Assembly (NCBI GenBank): GCA_025462735.1
Contig: JAOAPC010000008.1
Location: 405,865 to 469,864, forward strand
DNA length: 64,000 nt
Direction: 5' to 3'
Source of the DNA: Acidobacteriaceae bacterium
GTDB taxonomy: Bacteria; Acidobacteriota; Terriglobia; Terriglobales; Acidobacteriaceae
Positions 37,129 to 46,218 of the stretch are shown in pieces. Under the pieces are notes generated by a model. It saw only the letters and a list, made by a program, of their open reading frames with translations, did no database searches and was not told the origin of the DNA. Position 1 is the stretch's first letter; every line of letters starts with the position of its first letter. The translations under genes were made by a program, and so were the position numbers.

Positions 37129-37857
37129 TTACCGTTTCAGGAAAAACTCGGCCAAATCCAAATCCGCCGGCGTTGTGATCTTAATGTTCCGCGGGGAGCC
37201 CATTACGACTGCAACCTGATGACCTGATCGTTCTACCAGCGAAGCCTCGTCCGTGCCGACCATGCCATCGGCGGCAGCTTCGTCGAAAGCTTTCTTAAGC
37301 ACGTCATAGCGAAACCCCTGCGGCGTCTGCGCCATGACAATTTTTTCACGAGGGATGGTGGCCTTGATGATCGCACCTTCCGCCGTACGCTCCACTTGTT
37401 TCACCGTGTCAACCGCAGGCATACCAGTAATGGCCGCGCCGTATTTTGCGGCAGCCGCAATCACATCGTGAATAATTTCGTCGGTAACAAAAGGGCGCAC
37501 AGCATCGTGCACCAGCACGATGTCGTCCGCGTCCGCCGACACCGCCGCAAGCGCATTCGCAACCGACTGTTGGCGATGTTCTCCGCCCTCGAGTAATACA
37601 GTCTTCTTGCGCAGAATCTCAGGTGCTTCCCGCTCCAGCCGCTGTCGAAAAGAGTCGATCTCAGATTTTCGAAGCGGAACAAAAATCTCCGCGATTTCTG
37701 GGTTACTCGCGAATTTCTTCAGCGTATGCACCAAAACCGGAGTCCCGCGCAGCTCCACAAACTGCTTTGTGGCCGTGGGTTTGCCGGGTTTCGCAGCCTG
37801 CGGCGACGCCATGCGGGTACCCAGGCCGGCGGCCGGAATAATGACAACTATCTTCAT
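37129..37857 (-). CDS. ispD: 2-C-methyl-D-erythritol 4-phosphate cytidylyltransferase
   Basis: 242 aa. Third step of the MEP pathway (CDP-ME formation). IPAAGLGTRM at the start, then VLVHTLKKF, VLVHDAVRPFV, ATIPREKIVMAQTPQGF and GTDEASLVERSG. About ten extra residues rich in Pro/Lys/Ala (PQAAKPGKPTA) follow the glycine-rich loop. It is the gene before ispF, and the two may be co-transcribed. Confidence 0.95.
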   Translation of the reverse strand: MKIVVIIPAAGLGTRMASPQAAKPGKPTATKQFVELRGTPVLVHTLKKFASNPEIAEIFVPLRKSEIDSFRQRLEREAPEILRKKTVLLEGGEHRQQSVANALAAVSADADDIVLVHDAVRPFVTDEIIHDVIAAAAKYGAAITGMPAVDTVKQVERTAEGAIIKATIPREKIVMAQTPQGFRYDVLKKAFDEAAADGMVGTDEASLVERSGHQVAVVMGSPRNIKITTPADLDLAEFFLKR

Positions 37858-37980
37858 GCGGGCGAACAGTATACGAGTTGCTGCAACTCGAGTTCAAATG
37901 TTCCCGTGCAACCGGAGCTGCACATTTGGCAACAAAAATGTGCTGCATTTGATCTTAAGTCCGGCGAGCTCGGAGGCAAA

Positions 37981-38484
37981 GTGAAGCACAAACGATCCTG
38001 GATTTCGCTGCTTGGTTATTGTTTTATGACGGCGTTTGGTGCTGCGCTGATTTTTGCAATCATCCTGGCCGGCGGATCGGTCGCCCTCGCGAGTCACCAG
38101 ACCTCTCAGGAAATGCAGAGCTATACGGCCGAAGTTCCGCAAAGCTCCACTGGAACGCAGACCGTGGCGCAAGCGCAACAATCCGATCGGCAGAACGACG
38201 CGCCCGCAGCCCCGCAACATTCGGATCTCGCCACCTTCAGCGGATTGGTCACCGATTCCTATTGCGGTGCGCGGCACCAGCGTCATTCGAATTTGAGGCC
38301 GGAAGATTGCGCCCGCATGTGCCTGCGAAATGGAGCTGCCTACGTTCTGGTTGATGGCGATCACCGTTACAAGTTAAGCGGTAGCGAAGATTCTCTGAGC
38401 AAACTCTTGGGAATCCGTGCCAGCATCACTGGCACACGGCAGGGCGAAACTATTTCTGTGAGTTCAGCCGGCCCGCAGCTCTGA
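37981..38484 (+). CDS. Membrane-anchored protein with a cysteine motif, acidobacterial family
   Basis: 167 aa. GTG start at 37981 with a GGAGG site; a longer in-frame frame upstream crosses ispD and is a shadow. One N-terminal membrane helix (residues about 10-36), a Gln/Ser/Ala-rich linker, then a small domain with Cys95, Cys110 and Cys114 in TDSYCGARH and DCARMCLRNGAAYVLVDGD. The DSxCGAxH...CxxxCxxxGAxYVLV pattern is one I associate with exported acidobacterial proteins. The cysteines may bind metal or form a disulfide. Function unknown. Confidence 0.72.
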   Translation: MKHKRSWISLLGYCFMTAFGAALIFAIILAGGSVALASHQTSQEMQSYTAEVPQSSTGTQTVAQAQQSDRQNDAPAAPQHSDLATFSGLVTDSYCGARHQRHSNLRPEDCARMCLRNGAAYVLVDGDHRYKLSGSEDSLSKLLGIRASITGTRQGETISVSSAGPQL

Positions 38485-38490
38485 ATTTCC

Positions 38491-39573
38491 TCATTCGCTG
38501 GGCTGGTCTGCGACGACAACCTGTTTCTTGGATTCCGAAACTGAATTTGCCGCGCTCATAGCATTTCTGGGATCGGTTCTGGGCACAGAGCGCTCGTCCC
38601 ATTTGCCGAAAATCATCTTCCCGGCAGTTGTTTGCAGAACCGAAGTCACGGAAATGTCAATCGTCTTCCCGATCATCTTGCGCGCATTATCCACAACCAC
38701 CATTGTCCCGTCATCGAGATAGGCGACACCCTGGTTGTACTCTTTGCCTTCTTTCAGGATGAACACGCGCATGGTTTCGCCGGGCAGAACAATCGGTTTG
38801 AGCGCATTGGCCAGTTCATTGATGTTCAGTACCTCGACCCCCTGCAACTGTGCAACTTTATTCAGGTTGAAATCGTTGGTGATAATTTTCCCTTCGTAGA
38901 GCTTGGCGAGTTCGATTAACTTCAAATCCACCTCACGCACACCGGGAAAATCATCCTCTACAATCTGCACCTGCACGGAAGGCACCTTTTGCAGACGCTG
39001 CAGAATATCGAGCCCGCGCCTCCCGCGATTACGCTTCAACGAATCGCCGGAATCGGCTACGAGTTGTAGCTCGCGCAAGACGAACTGTGGCGTGACCACA
39101 ATGCCATCGAGAAACCCGGTTTCCGCAATGTCGGCGATGCGGCCGTCGATGATTACGCTGGTGTCGAGAATCTTGTAACTTTTCTTCAGCTGCTTTTCAC
39201 CGCCAAAAACTCCGCCCAGCGCGGACAGGTTGAGCAGGTCGCCTTTATTCGCGCCCACGATCAGGCCCACGTACGCCATGAGCAGCATCACCATGATCTG
39301 CAGGAAGCTGCGAAGAGAGCTCTCCGCCAGGCTGTTGCGAATTACGAGCGCGAAAAGATAGGCGCCGAATATTCCGAGAATACTGCCGATGGCGGCGCCG
39401 ATCAGGCGTTTAAGGCTTACCCGGAGCAGACGCCACTCAAAGACCACAATTGCGAGGCCAAGAAGCGCGCCCACAGCCGCGTCTAGCCTGGGATGCAGTC
39501 CGAATGGATGAATCAGGTAGCAGGTGAAAGATACAAAAACAATAAAAATAAAACGTACAAGAATTAGGTCCAC
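38491..39573 (-). CDS. PIN and TRAM domain membrane protein (YacL-like)
   Basis: 360 aa. Four N-terminal membrane helices (about 1-115), a PIN nuclease domain with [14 protein letters not shown] and acidic residues further on ([24 protein letters not shown]), then a C-terminal TRAM RNA-binding domain ([18 protein letters not shown]..). The YacL family may be a membrane-tethered RNase; substrates are not known. The GTG at 39573 is chosen because GGGAGGA lies directly upstream and the helix starts there; an upstream ATG gives a hydrophilic tail. Six bases separate it from the convergent gene before it. Confidence 0.9.
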   Translation of the reverse strand: MDLILVRFIFIVFVSFTCYLIHPFGLHPRLDAAVGALLGLAIVVFEWRLLRVSLKRLIGAAIGSILGIFGAYLFALVIRNSLAESSLRSFLQIMVMLLMAYVGLIVGANKGDLLNLSALGGVFGGEKQLKKSYKILDTSVIIDGRIADIAETGFLDGIVVTPQFVLRELQLVADSGDSLKRNRGRRGLDILQRLQKVPSVQVQIVEDDFPGVREVDLKLIELAKLYEGKIITNDFNLNKVAQLQGVEVLNINELANALKPIVLPGETMRVFILKEGKEYNQGVAYLDDGTMVVVDNARKMIGKTIDISVTSVLQTTAGKMIFGKWDERSVPRTDPRNAMSAANSVSESKKQVVVADQPSE

Positions 39574-39729
39574 AGCAGTTCCTCCCCCGAGGCAGCCGCG
39601 GCCCACTGCGACCGTCCCGCGCCGGTGAGGTACAACCAACACCCAGACCGCCGGCGTTTCTATTAGGAGCCCTTATTAAATGATAGTTGGCTCCGCGCCC
39701 GATTTTCCGGGCAAACGTTTAACGCGGAA

Positions 39730-39757
39730 AGTATATACCTGAGCGTACTGAAGTAAA
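39730..39757 (-). promoter_or_regulatory. Candidate promoter for the PIN-TRAM gene
   Basis: Read on the minus strand: TTTACT (39757-39752), 16-base spacer, TATACT (39735-39730). Leader of about 150 bases to the GTG. The -10 is good, the -35 weak. Confidence 0.35.
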
Positions 39758-39817
39758 CAGTCTTTACCGTACCTTCGGCCGATTCCCCCGAGGGGGTTGC
39801 TACACTCTATCTATGTT

Positions 39818-40768
39818 ATGAAAGCTGTCGTCATCACTCGGCAGGGCGGGCCAGAGGTCCTGGAAGTCCGCGACGTTCCCGAGCCCACACCAGGGCCAGC
39901 CGAAGAACTGGTGAGGGTTGAAGCTGGCGGAATCAACTTTGCGGATAATATGACTGCCATGGGCGGATACCCGGGTACTCCCCAGCCTCCATTCGTGGCT
40001 GGACGCGAGTTTTCCGGAACACGCGCCAGCAACGGCGAGCGCGTCATGGGCTATACGCAATGGGGAGCTTTCGCCGAGATGGTCGCCGCTCGAAGCCCTC
40101 TGCTTTGGCCCGTGCCCGTGGGATGGAGCGCGCCGGAAGGGGCTGCTTTCCCCGTTAATTTCTTCACGGCTTATTTCGCCTATTGGAAAGCCGGATTACT
40201 GGACAATCCCGAAGGCTCCCGTGTGCTCATTCACGCGGTAGCGGGAGGAGTCGGCACAGCAGCGGTGCAGATCGGGAAACTATTGGGCGTCGAAATATAC
40301 GGGACGTCATCTTCGGACGAAAAACTGGCGCGCGTAAAAGAACTCGGCCTGCAACACGGAATCAACTACAAACGGCAGGAATACGAAGAAGCGATCAAGG
40401 AACTGACCAAGGGCGAAGGCGTTGATGTGGTTTTCGAGATGCTGGGCGGCGAGCACGTCCTGAAAAGCGTCCGTTGTTTGCGCGATTTTGGCCGGGTGAT
40501 CGTGTACGGTACCGCGACTGGACAGCGCGCCCTGCTTGACGTAGGGGCGCTTTATGCCAAAGGGGCCAGCGTACACGGGCTCTGGCTGACTTATCTTTCG
40601 CAGAAGCCCGACCTTATGCGACAGGCTTGGCAACAGCTTTCTGCCTGGGCAGCCCAGGGTCATTTGCGCCCAGTGATTGGAGATGTGCTGCCGATGGAAA
40701 AAGCCGCAGATGCTTATCGCCTATTGCTGGAGAGAAAGAATTTTGGGAAAGTAGTGCTGAAAATCTGA
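39818..40768 (+). CDS. Zinc-independent NADPH:quinone oxidoreductase family protein
   Basis: 316 aa, medium-chain dehydrogenase/reductase of the quinone oxidoreductase branch. GroES-like N-terminus, Rossmann AVAGGVGTAAVQIGKLLG, then IYGTSSSDEKLA and FGKVVLKI at the end. No zinc-binding cysteines of the alcohol dehydrogenase type. It likely reduces quinones or enones with NADPH. The ATG at 39818 fits MKAVVITRQGGPEVLEV; an upstream TTG is unlikely. The stop is followed by a palindrome that may act as a terminator. Confidence 0.9.
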   Translation: MKAVVITRQGGPEVLEVRDVPEPTPGPAEELVRVEAGGINFADNMTAMGGYPGTPQPPFVAGREFSGTRASNGERVMGYTQWGAFAEMVAARSPLLWPVPVGWSAPEGAAFPVNFFTAYFAYWKAGLLDNPEGSRVLIHAVAGGVGTAAVQIGKLLGVEIYGTSSSDEKLARVKELGLQHGINYKRQEYEEAIKELTKGEGVDVVFEMLGGEHVLKSVRCLRDFGRVIVYGTATGQRALLDVGALYAKGASVHGLWLTYLSQKPDLMRQAWQQLSAWAAQGHLRPVIGDVLPMEKAADAYRLLLERKNFGKVVLKI

Positions 40769-40775
40769 TCGTGTG

Positions 40776-40797
40776 GGTCGGACATTCTTGTCCGACC
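40776..40797. repeat. GGTCGGACA-TTCT-TGTCCGACC palindrome
   Basis: A perfect 9-bp stem with a TTCT loop in the 36-base gap between convergent genes. A third dispersed palindrome type for this window. Probably a bidirectional transcription stop, though without T-tract. Confidence 0.75.
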
Positions 40798-40804
40798 AGT
40801 CTCA

Positions 40805-41638
40805 TCAGGTCGCTTCAAACTCGCCGACCAACTCACGATGTTTGTCTTTTGCGGCTTCCACCAGTGCCCGGAAAATCGCCCGCGAGTGTTCGTCATCATC
40901 GAACGACCGCTCTGGATGCCATTGCACGGCCAGCACAAAATGATCGGACGAAGTTCCTTCAAGCGCCTCGATGATGCCGTCCCGCGGGCATCGCGCGACG
41001 ATCTTAAGTCCGTCACCGATAGCGTCCGCTGATTGGTGATGGCTGGAGTTAACGGGAATGGGAAGGGCACGACTTCCAGTCGTGCCGTCACGCGATTTGA
41101 ACAAATGTTCGGCACGGCTGGAAGCCGTGCCCTTCCCAGCATTTTCGGCGGCATTCTCGTTTGCTAGTACAATCTCTGCCAGCATCGAGCCCCGCTCAAC
41201 CTCCACTTCATGCGCCACCGGCACTTTGCGTCCAGCCTCATGATTCACTGGGGATTCAATGTGCTGCACCAGCGTTCCGGAGCGATAAACGTTCAGTATC
41301 TGCAAGCCATAACAGATGCCGAGCACGGGTTTGCGCATGTTGTACGCGTCCTGCAGGAGCAGTTCGTCAACCGTGTCACGTTTAGGATCGGCAGCTTCGG
41401 TCTTCGGATGGCGCTCAGAGTCGAACTTCGCAGGATCAACATCGGCCTTGCTACCCGGCAGCAAAACGGCGTCGCAGCGTTCAATCAGCTTCATTACTTC
41501 CGCTGGAGGACGGTCTAGCGGAATCCGGACCGGCTCGGCGCCCGAAAGCTCGACTGCACGCTCATACTGAGGAATAGCCCGCTGCGCGTATTCAGGATCG
41601 CTGCCATGCGGGAGCGGGATTGCAATACGTGGTTTCAT
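40805..41638 (-). CDS. Class-I glutamine amidotransferase-like hydrolase (peptidase C26)
   Basis: 277 aa. The nucleophile is Cys109 in LGICYGLQ, with His241 and Glu243 of VQWHPE as the other triad residues. It resembles gamma-glutamyl-GABA hydrolases such as PuuD. About 37 residues (159-195), between LAEIVLA and VNSSHHQS, do not belong to the family and are encoded by a palindromic doublet. The ATG at 41638 fits the start (MKPRIAIPLP); one 21 bases upstream overlaps the preceding gene. Physiological substrate unknown. Confidence 0.9.
   Translation of the reverse strand: MKPRIAIPLPHGSDPEYAQRAIPQYERAVELSGAEPVRIPLDRPPAEVMKLIERCDAVLLPGSKADVDPAKFDSERHPKTEAADPKRDTVDELLLQDAYNMRKPVLGICYGLQILNVYRSGTLVQHIESPVNHEAGRKVPVAHEVEVERGSMLAEIVLANENAAENAGKGTASSRAEHLFKSRDGTTGSRALPIPVNSSHHQSADAIGDGLKIVARCPRDGIIEALEGTSSDHFVLAVQWHPERSFDDDEHSRAIFRALVEAAKDKHRELVGEFEAT
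41062..41138. repeat. Palindromic doublet inside the C26 gene
   Basis: GGGAAGGGCACGAC-TTCCA-GTCGTGCC (41062-41088) and GGCACGGC-TGGAA-GCCGTGCCCTTCCC (41112-41138) face each other, with GGGAAG / CTTCCC on the outer ends. It is translated in frame. The same type lies in the spacer at 45.93-46.07 kb. Confidence 0.87.
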
Positions 41639-41642
41639 GCGA

Positions 41643-41960
41643 TTAAATCGCGGGCCCAATTTGACGCTCCATACGCCGCAAGACCTTCGCCCGACGATAA
41701 TGCCGTGCTTCCATAAAGCTTGCTGAAATCAACACTATGGCCGCGACCACGCTGGCAGCGGGCAAAGCAATGTAACGGTACGCAATCCTTAAGTCTGGAT
41801 GGATGCTATGCAATTTCGCAGCTAATACCACTGCGCAGATCCCGAGCAACAAACTCACCGCAAAAGCGAGCAATGAGACAACAAGCGTCACCAGCAGCAC
41901 CCGAATTGGTATGAGATACCAGCGCGGCCCGCGGGCCGGGGTCTCAGAAGTAGAGCTCAT
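41643..41960 (-). CDS. Small membrane protein with two helices, unknown function
   Basis: 105 aa. Two hydrophobic helices, residues about 15-45 (ending LAAKLHSIHPDLRIA) and 62-83, then a basic tail (ARHYRRAKVLRRMERQ). Start ATG at 41960. It is on the same strand as the C26 gene and its stop lies 4 bases before that gene's start, so they are likely co-transcribed. No family recognised. Confidence 0.7.
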   Translation of the reverse strand: MSSTSETPARGPRWYLIPIRVLLVTLVVSLLAFAVSLLLGICAVVLAAKLHSIHPDLRIAYRYIALPAASVVAAIVLISASFMEARHYRRAKVLRRMERQIGPAI

Positions 41961-42056
41961 TTCTGCGTTGTCATTCCTGCGTTATTTGAGTTTAACTCAC
42001 GCCGGTCGCCCGTATGTTCGCCTAAATGGCAGGCGGGGTGCGCTAGAATACTCAGA

Positions 42057-42794
42057 ATGTCTCAAGCTGCGCAGGCAATAACGCGGCCGCCCTCTGAGGT
42101 GGTCCGGGAAACACCCGTCTCGCAAGCCCCTAACGGAATCTGCTACGCCGTTTCCGGGAATATGAACATTGCGAGCACTGACCTCGAGCGCATGGTTTCG
42201 GCGGTTCCGAAATCAATCGCCGGAGCGCTCGAGCGCAAGGCCTACTACTTTGTTCCGCTCACGGTGAATCAGGGCGACCAGACGGTGATCGCCGACCGCT
42301 ACGACGTTGCGCTCAGTGACAGCGCAGTCTGCCACCGCAATCTGGAGTTGGGAAATTCGCAGTGCGTATTCATCTCCACACGCCTGATGGACGATAAGTT
42401 CTCCATCGCTTTCGAGTTTTATATCAACGTGGGGCATGCATTCGTTGAGCAGGCCGGGGTGTCTCGCGAGTTTAGTGACTTGGTCTGGAAACAGTCGGAA
42501 GCGAGCGTGCGTGGCGAAACCTCGCTCGACGCCTGGGAATCTCGCAAGTTGGCCAGCGCGCACACCATAGATGCCGAGAAGCACAAAAACGAGTATTTTG
42601 CCGCGGCATTCTCCGACGCGATCTCCATCTACCTGCTTTCCTTGTTTCTCGATGTGGATTACCAGGACCTGCGCGAGCGTGATTATCCGCTGCTTGCCCC
42701 GGCTGCACTGGCCGAGCGCCTGCGCAAAATTGCGGAAATGTTTCCCCCGAGCCCGGGATTCGACTTTGCGGTGTACTATCGGCGACGCCCCTAA
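42057..42794 (+). CDS. Conserved-looking protein of unknown function
   Basis: 245 aa, soluble, no signal peptide or helix. ATG start at 42057. A central stretch (AYYFVPLTVNQGDQTVIADRYDVAL) and a C-terminal half rich in Leu/Ala/Tyr. A lone FYINVGHAFVEQ may carry a functional His and Glu. Codon use and its isolated setting between divergent and convergent genes fit a real gene. No function can be assigned. Confidence 0.6.
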   Translation: MSQAAQAITRPPSEVVRETPVSQAPNGICYAVSGNMNIASTDLERMVSAVPKSIAGALERKAYYFVPLTVNQGDQTVIADRYDVALSDSAVCHRNLELGNSQCVFISTRLMDDKFSIAFEFYINVGHAFVEQAGVSREFSDLVWKQSEASVRGETSLDAWESRKLASAHTIDAEKHKNEYFAAAFSDAISIYLLSLFLDVDYQDLRERDYPLLAPAALAERLRKIAEMFPPSPGFDFAVYYRRRP

Positions 42795-42820
42795 GCTCAG
42801 TTCGGTCGATCCCTACTTCC

Positions 42821-43489
42821 CTACTTCTGCGTGATCACTAATTCGCTGTTTTCTACTCGCATGCTGGCTATGCCTTGCGGCAGTTTCAACTGCTCACGCT
42901 GTTCGGCCAACTTCTTCTGCAATGATGAATTAACCAACGAAACCGGAATGCTCAGGTCTCCGACTTTGAATTCTGTCGGGTCGAAAGTCACATAACCATC
43001 TTGCGATCCGAGATGACCGGCCAACGTGACGTACACGTCCTTGCCCGCGATCTGGGTTACAAATTGGCCTCGCGCGACGTCTCCCTCCAGCTTTACTTCA
43101 TAACCCTTTACTTGCACTTGGCCTGAGCCAGCGACAGCATCGGAAGTTGAAGGTGCTGTGCTGACTGGCTTGGCCGAGTCCGGGACAGCCACCGGACGTG
43201 AACTTGCGGAAGCGGTATTCGGAGTAGCCGCAGTGGGCGAACTCGTGGACTGAGCGATTTCAGCGCTCACTTCATCAGAGCTGAAATGCACTTCTGCGGG
43301 AGTGTCGGTAACGGTTCGAGGCGTCTCCAGCCGCTCAAGTTTCTGGTCGAACGACGCGGCATTGGCCCGTGTGACCTCCACATTCTGCGGCGAAGCAACA
43401 GCCTGTGGCTTGCTGAAGAGCTGGTAAGTCGTGACGAAGCACCCCAGCAACATGATCGCGCTGAAAATGCGTCTTCCAGTTATTTGCAT
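42821..43489 (-). CDS. Single-pass membrane protein, unknown function
   Basis: 222 aa. An N-terminal membrane helix (about residues 8-25), a long Ser/Thr/Pro/Ala-rich linker (60-130), and a C-terminal beta-rich domain (VKGYEVKLEGDVARGQFVTQIAGKD... LPQGIASMRVENSELVITQ). Likely outside the cytoplasm. The C-terminal domain looks like a small folded unit. No known family name. ATG start at 43489. Confidence 0.65.
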   Translation of the reverse strand: MQITGRRIFSAIMLLGCFVTTYQLFSKPQAVASPQNVEVTRANAASFDQKLERLETPRTVTDTPAEVHFSSDEVSAEIAQSTSSPTAATPNTASASSRPVAVPDSAKPVSTAPSTSDAVAGSGQVQVKGYEVKLEGDVARGQFVTQIAGKDVYVTLAGHLGSQDGYVTFDPTEFKVGDLSIPVSLVNSSLQKKLAEQREQLKLPQGIASMRVENSELVITQK

Positions 43490-43593
43490 GTTTCCCTTCG
43501 TGCGCTCAGTTTCGGGGAAGGTACTATGTTGACTTAAAAAGGATGGATACCAGAGTGACGGAAGTTGCTGAACGGATAGCGCAGCCCAGGGCG

Positions 43594-45096
43594 TCAGTCG
43601 AGTTTTTTGGCAACCAGCTCGTTTACCAGCTGCGGATTGGCCTGCCCTTTGGAGAGCTTCATGACCTGGCCGACAAAGAATCCGGAGACGGTTTTCTTTC
43701 CCCCGCGGTACTGCTCGACCTGCTTGGGATTGGCGGCCAGCACTTCATCAATGATCTTTTCAAGCGCCGAAGTGTCACGCGACTGCTCGGGGCGTCCTTC
43801 CTCTTCGTAAACGGCGGGAAAGTCTTTACCGCGCTCAAAAGCAAGGTCGTATAGGTCCTTTAACATTTTGCCTGAGATGACGTCGCTCTCGACCAAGTCG
43901 GCCGATTCGGCCACGCCCTTCATGGTTATTGGCGACTGCTCAATCTCCAGTCCCTTGGCCTTGAGCCTTCCTGTGAGTTCGCTCTGTACCAGGTTCGCGA
44001 CGCGTTTTGGATTTTTCGCTGCCTTCGCTGCTGACTCAAACTGGTCGGCCAGCAGCTTGGTCAGCGTGAGTGTGTGCGCGTCCTGCGCGGTTATTCCGTA
44101 ATCCGACATCATTCGTTTGCGTCGGGCTTCGGGAAGCTCCGGCAGCGTACTGCGAATTTGCGTGCGCCATTTCTCGTCCACAACCAAAGGAAGCAGATCA
44201 GGTTCGGGGAAATAGCGGTAATCGTGCGCCTGCTCCTTCGAACGCATGCCGTATGTTTTGCCTTCAACGGAGTTATAGAGCCGCGTCTCTTGAGTGATTT
44301 TTCCGCCGCCTTCAATGACTTCGATCTGGCGCTCGATTTCATATTCCAGCGCCTCGCGGATGAAGCGGAAAGAGTTGACGTTCTTGACCTCCGTCTTGGT
44401 GCCGAATTTCTTTTCTCCGCGCGGACGCACGCTCACATTGGCATCGCAGCGCAGCGAGCCCTCTTCCATATTCACGTCGCTAACGCCGGTATAAAGGATG
44501 ATTTCTTTCAGTCGCGTGAGATATTCGTACGCCTCTTCTGGTGAAGCGATGTCGGGTTCGCTAACAATCTCAATCAGCGGCACCCCGCTGCGGTTCAGGT
44601 CTATGGCTGTGGTTTCTCCTGCACCAACAAAACCCTCGTGCAGACTCTTCCCGGCGTCTTCCTCCAGGTGAACCCGTGTGATGCCAATCCGCTTCGTTTG
44701 TGGAGCACCGGGCGTCCTCGCCCGTCCGGCATTGGTTTCAATCTCAATAAACCCATGCTCGGCCAGCGGCTTGTCGTATTGCGAAATCTGGTAGCCCTTG
44801 GGCAAGTCGGGATAAAAATAATTCTTGCGCGCGAAGATCGAAGTCTCCCGGATCTCGCAATTCAGCGCCATGGCCGCGAGCGTGGCAAATTCAATCGCCT
44901 TGCGATTGAGGACAGGCAATGCCCCGGGAAGGCCGAGACAGACAGGGCACACGTTCGTGTTTGGCGGATCGCCAAAGCGCGTCGAGCAGGAGCAAAAAAT
45001 CTTGCTCGCAGTCAGGAGCTGAACGTGCACTTCCAGCCCGATGACCGGCTCGTACTTGGTCCGCGCGGGAGCCGACCTTTCTACCGATGTCGCCAT
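43594..45096 (-). CDS. gatB: Aspartyl/glutamyl-tRNA(Asn/Gln) amidotransferase subunit B
   Basis: 500 aa. With GatC and GatA it turns mischarged Glu-tRNA(Gln) or Asp-tRNA(Asn) into the amide. Conserved [53 protein letters not shown] and the C-terminal YqeY-like domain. ATG at 45096 fits the family start; TATAAT stands about 20 bases upstream, leaving a short or leaderless message. Twelve residues (122-133, [12 protein letters not shown]) are a foreign insertion from palindromic DNA. gatA and gatC are not in the window. Confidence 0.96.
   Translation of the reverse strand: MATSVERSAPARTKYEPVIGLEVHVQLLTASKIFCSCSTRFGDPPNTNVCPVCLGLPGALPVLNRKAIEFATLAAMALNCEIRETSIFARKNYFYPDLPKGYQISQYDKPLAEHGFIEIETNAGRARTPGAPQTKRIGITRVHLEEDAGKSLHEGFVGAGETTAIDLNRSGVPLIEIVSEPDIASPEEAYEYLTRLKEIILYTGVSDVNMEEGSLRCDANVSVRPRGEKKFGTKTEVKNVNSFRFIREALEYEIERQIEVIEGGGKITQETRLYNSVEGKTYGMRSKEQAHDYRYFPEPDLLPLVVDEKWRTQIRSTLPELPEARRKRMMSDYGITAQDAHTLTLTKLLADQFESAAKAAKNPKRVANLVQSELTGRLKAKGLEIEQSPITMKGVAESADLVESDVISGKMLKDLYDLAFERGKDFPAVYEEEGRPEQSRDTSALEKIIDEVLAANPKQVEQYRGGKKTVSGFFVGQVMKLSKGQANPQLVNELVAKKLD
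44702..44730. repeat. Palindromic repeat inside gatB
   Basis: CGGGCG-TCCT-CGCCCG (44709-44724) with GGAGCA on the left and TCCGGC on the right. A short, half-length member of the GGGCG/CGCCC family. In the gatB frame it encodes the extra residues before TKRIGIT. Confidence 0.75.
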
Positions 45097-45227
45097 ACGT
45101 ATCTTAAGAATTATAGAGCAGGCGCGAACTGCGGGATGAGAGCGGCCGCCTGCGGGCGAGAGGCGTAGCTCCAACCGATTGGAACGGGCGTGGTATTAGC
45201 GGGCGGACGCATCGGATCAATGGATTT

Positions 45228-45246
45228 TAGCCAACGACCAACGACG
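45228..45246. repeat. Short GTTGGTCGTTGG-type repeat
   Basis: TAGCCAACGACCAACGACGG, the reverse complement of CCGTCGTTGGTCGTTGG. It sits just beyond the frr stop. Related to the copies at 21.2, 49.1 and 63.7 kb. Confidence 0.55.
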
Positions 45247-45249
45247 GCT

Positions 45250-45840
45250 TTACTTTATTTCCATCACTTCTTTTTCTTTCGCCTTGCACATATCTTCCAT
45301 CTTCTTGATTTCGCCATCGGTCAGCTTCTGGATTTCATCCATTGAGCGCTTTTCTTCATCTTCAGTAATCTTTTTGTCTCTCAGGGCTTTTTTGATCGCG
45401 TCATTTCCGTCGCGGCGGATATTGCGCACGGCTGTGCGATGGTCTTCGAGAACTTTATGCAGGTGCTTCACCATTTCCCGGCGACGTTCTTCGGTCAAGG
45501 GAGGAATCGGCACGCGAATAATCTTGCCATCATTCATAGGATTGAGCCCAAGCTCCGCCCCACGGATGGATTTTTCAATGGCGCCAAGCTGTGATGGATC
45601 GAACGGCTGCACGGTGATCAACTGCGGCTCGGGCGTGTGCACAGTGGCAACTTGATTCAGTGGCATCTGCGCGCCGTAGGCCTCGACGGTCACGCTATCC
45701 AACATATGCACGGACGCGCGACCGGTGCGCGTACCCACCAGCGCCTTGCGAAAATCGTCGACTGCCTTGTCCATGCGCGATTTCAGTTGGGTATAAGTCT
45801 CTTTGAGTCCTGGAACAGCAGCCATTGTGGGCTGGGCCAT
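45250..45840 (-). CDS. frr: Ribosome recycling factor
   Basis: 196 aa. Splits the ribosome from mRNA after termination, together with EF-G. RTGRASVHMLDSVTVEAYGAQMPLNQ, PIPPLTEERRREMVKHLHK and the coiled-coil arms are typical. About ten residues longer than usual at the N-terminus (MAQPTMAAVPG). ATG at 45840 with a GAGGAGC site. pyrH, which often precedes frr, is absent here. Confidence 0.97.
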   Translation of the reverse strand: MAQPTMAAVPGLKETYTQLKSRMDKAVDDFRKALVGTRTGRASVHMLDSVTVEAYGAQMPLNQVATVHTPEPQLITVQPFDPSQLGAIEKSIRGAELGLNPMNDGKIIRVPIPPLTEERRREMVKHLHKVLEDHRTAVRNIRRDGNDAIKKALRDKKITEDEEKRSMDEIQKLTDGEIKKMEDMCKAKEKEVMEIK

Positions 45841-45925
45841 GTTTCAGCTCCTCGATAAATAAGAATCAAAACGCTGAATTATAAACCGTTGCGTAGGTAT
45901 ACATCGAGAAAGCGCTCAGCATCAG

Positions 45926-46200
45926 CGGGAAGGGCACGACTTCAGTCGTGCCGCACAGCATCGCGCGGCAATTGTGCTTTAGCGCCTGAGGTTTGCTTTT
46001 CAAACCCGACCTCAGCGGCTAAAGCCGGTCTGCTCTAACCACTTGTTGGCACGAGTGGAACTCGTGCCCTTCCCGATTCGCCTAAAACATCGCGATTCTT
46101 CACCCAACAATACAGCCTCGCAGAGGCGGCATATGTTAGCCCGGCACGTGAGTGCCGGGAAAGCAGCCGACGCCAGGCGAGTCCCGCAGGGACGGCATTG
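45926..46200. repeat. Cluster of palindromic repeats between the hydrolase gene and frr
   Basis: The 378-base gap holds no gene. Inside: GGCACGAC-TTCA-GTCGTGCC (45933-45952); facing it GGCACGAG-TGGAA-CTCGTGCC (46048-46068), both flanked by GGGAAG/CTTCCC; between them an inverted CTTTAGCGCCTGAGG / CCTCAGCGGCTAAAG; then CCCGGCAC-GTGA-GTGCCGGG (46140-46159) and a small GTCCC-GCA-GGGAC (about 46182-46194). Together a nest of at least four elements. Confidence 0.85.
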
Positions 46201-46218
46201 GCTTCTTCTGAAACGATC

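Noticed and set aside
37726..37980. An 85-residue in-frame extension of the cysteine-motif protein
   Set aside because: It crosses ispD on the other strand, lacks a signal peptide, and GGAGG stands at the GTG at 37981.
38903..39178. Plus-strand open frame opposite the PIN domain
   Set aside because: Shadow of a conserved minus-strand gene, with no ribosome binding site.
41062..46159. CRISPR array
   Set aside because: Repeats are palindromes at irregular distances without equal spacers, and no cas gene is in the window.
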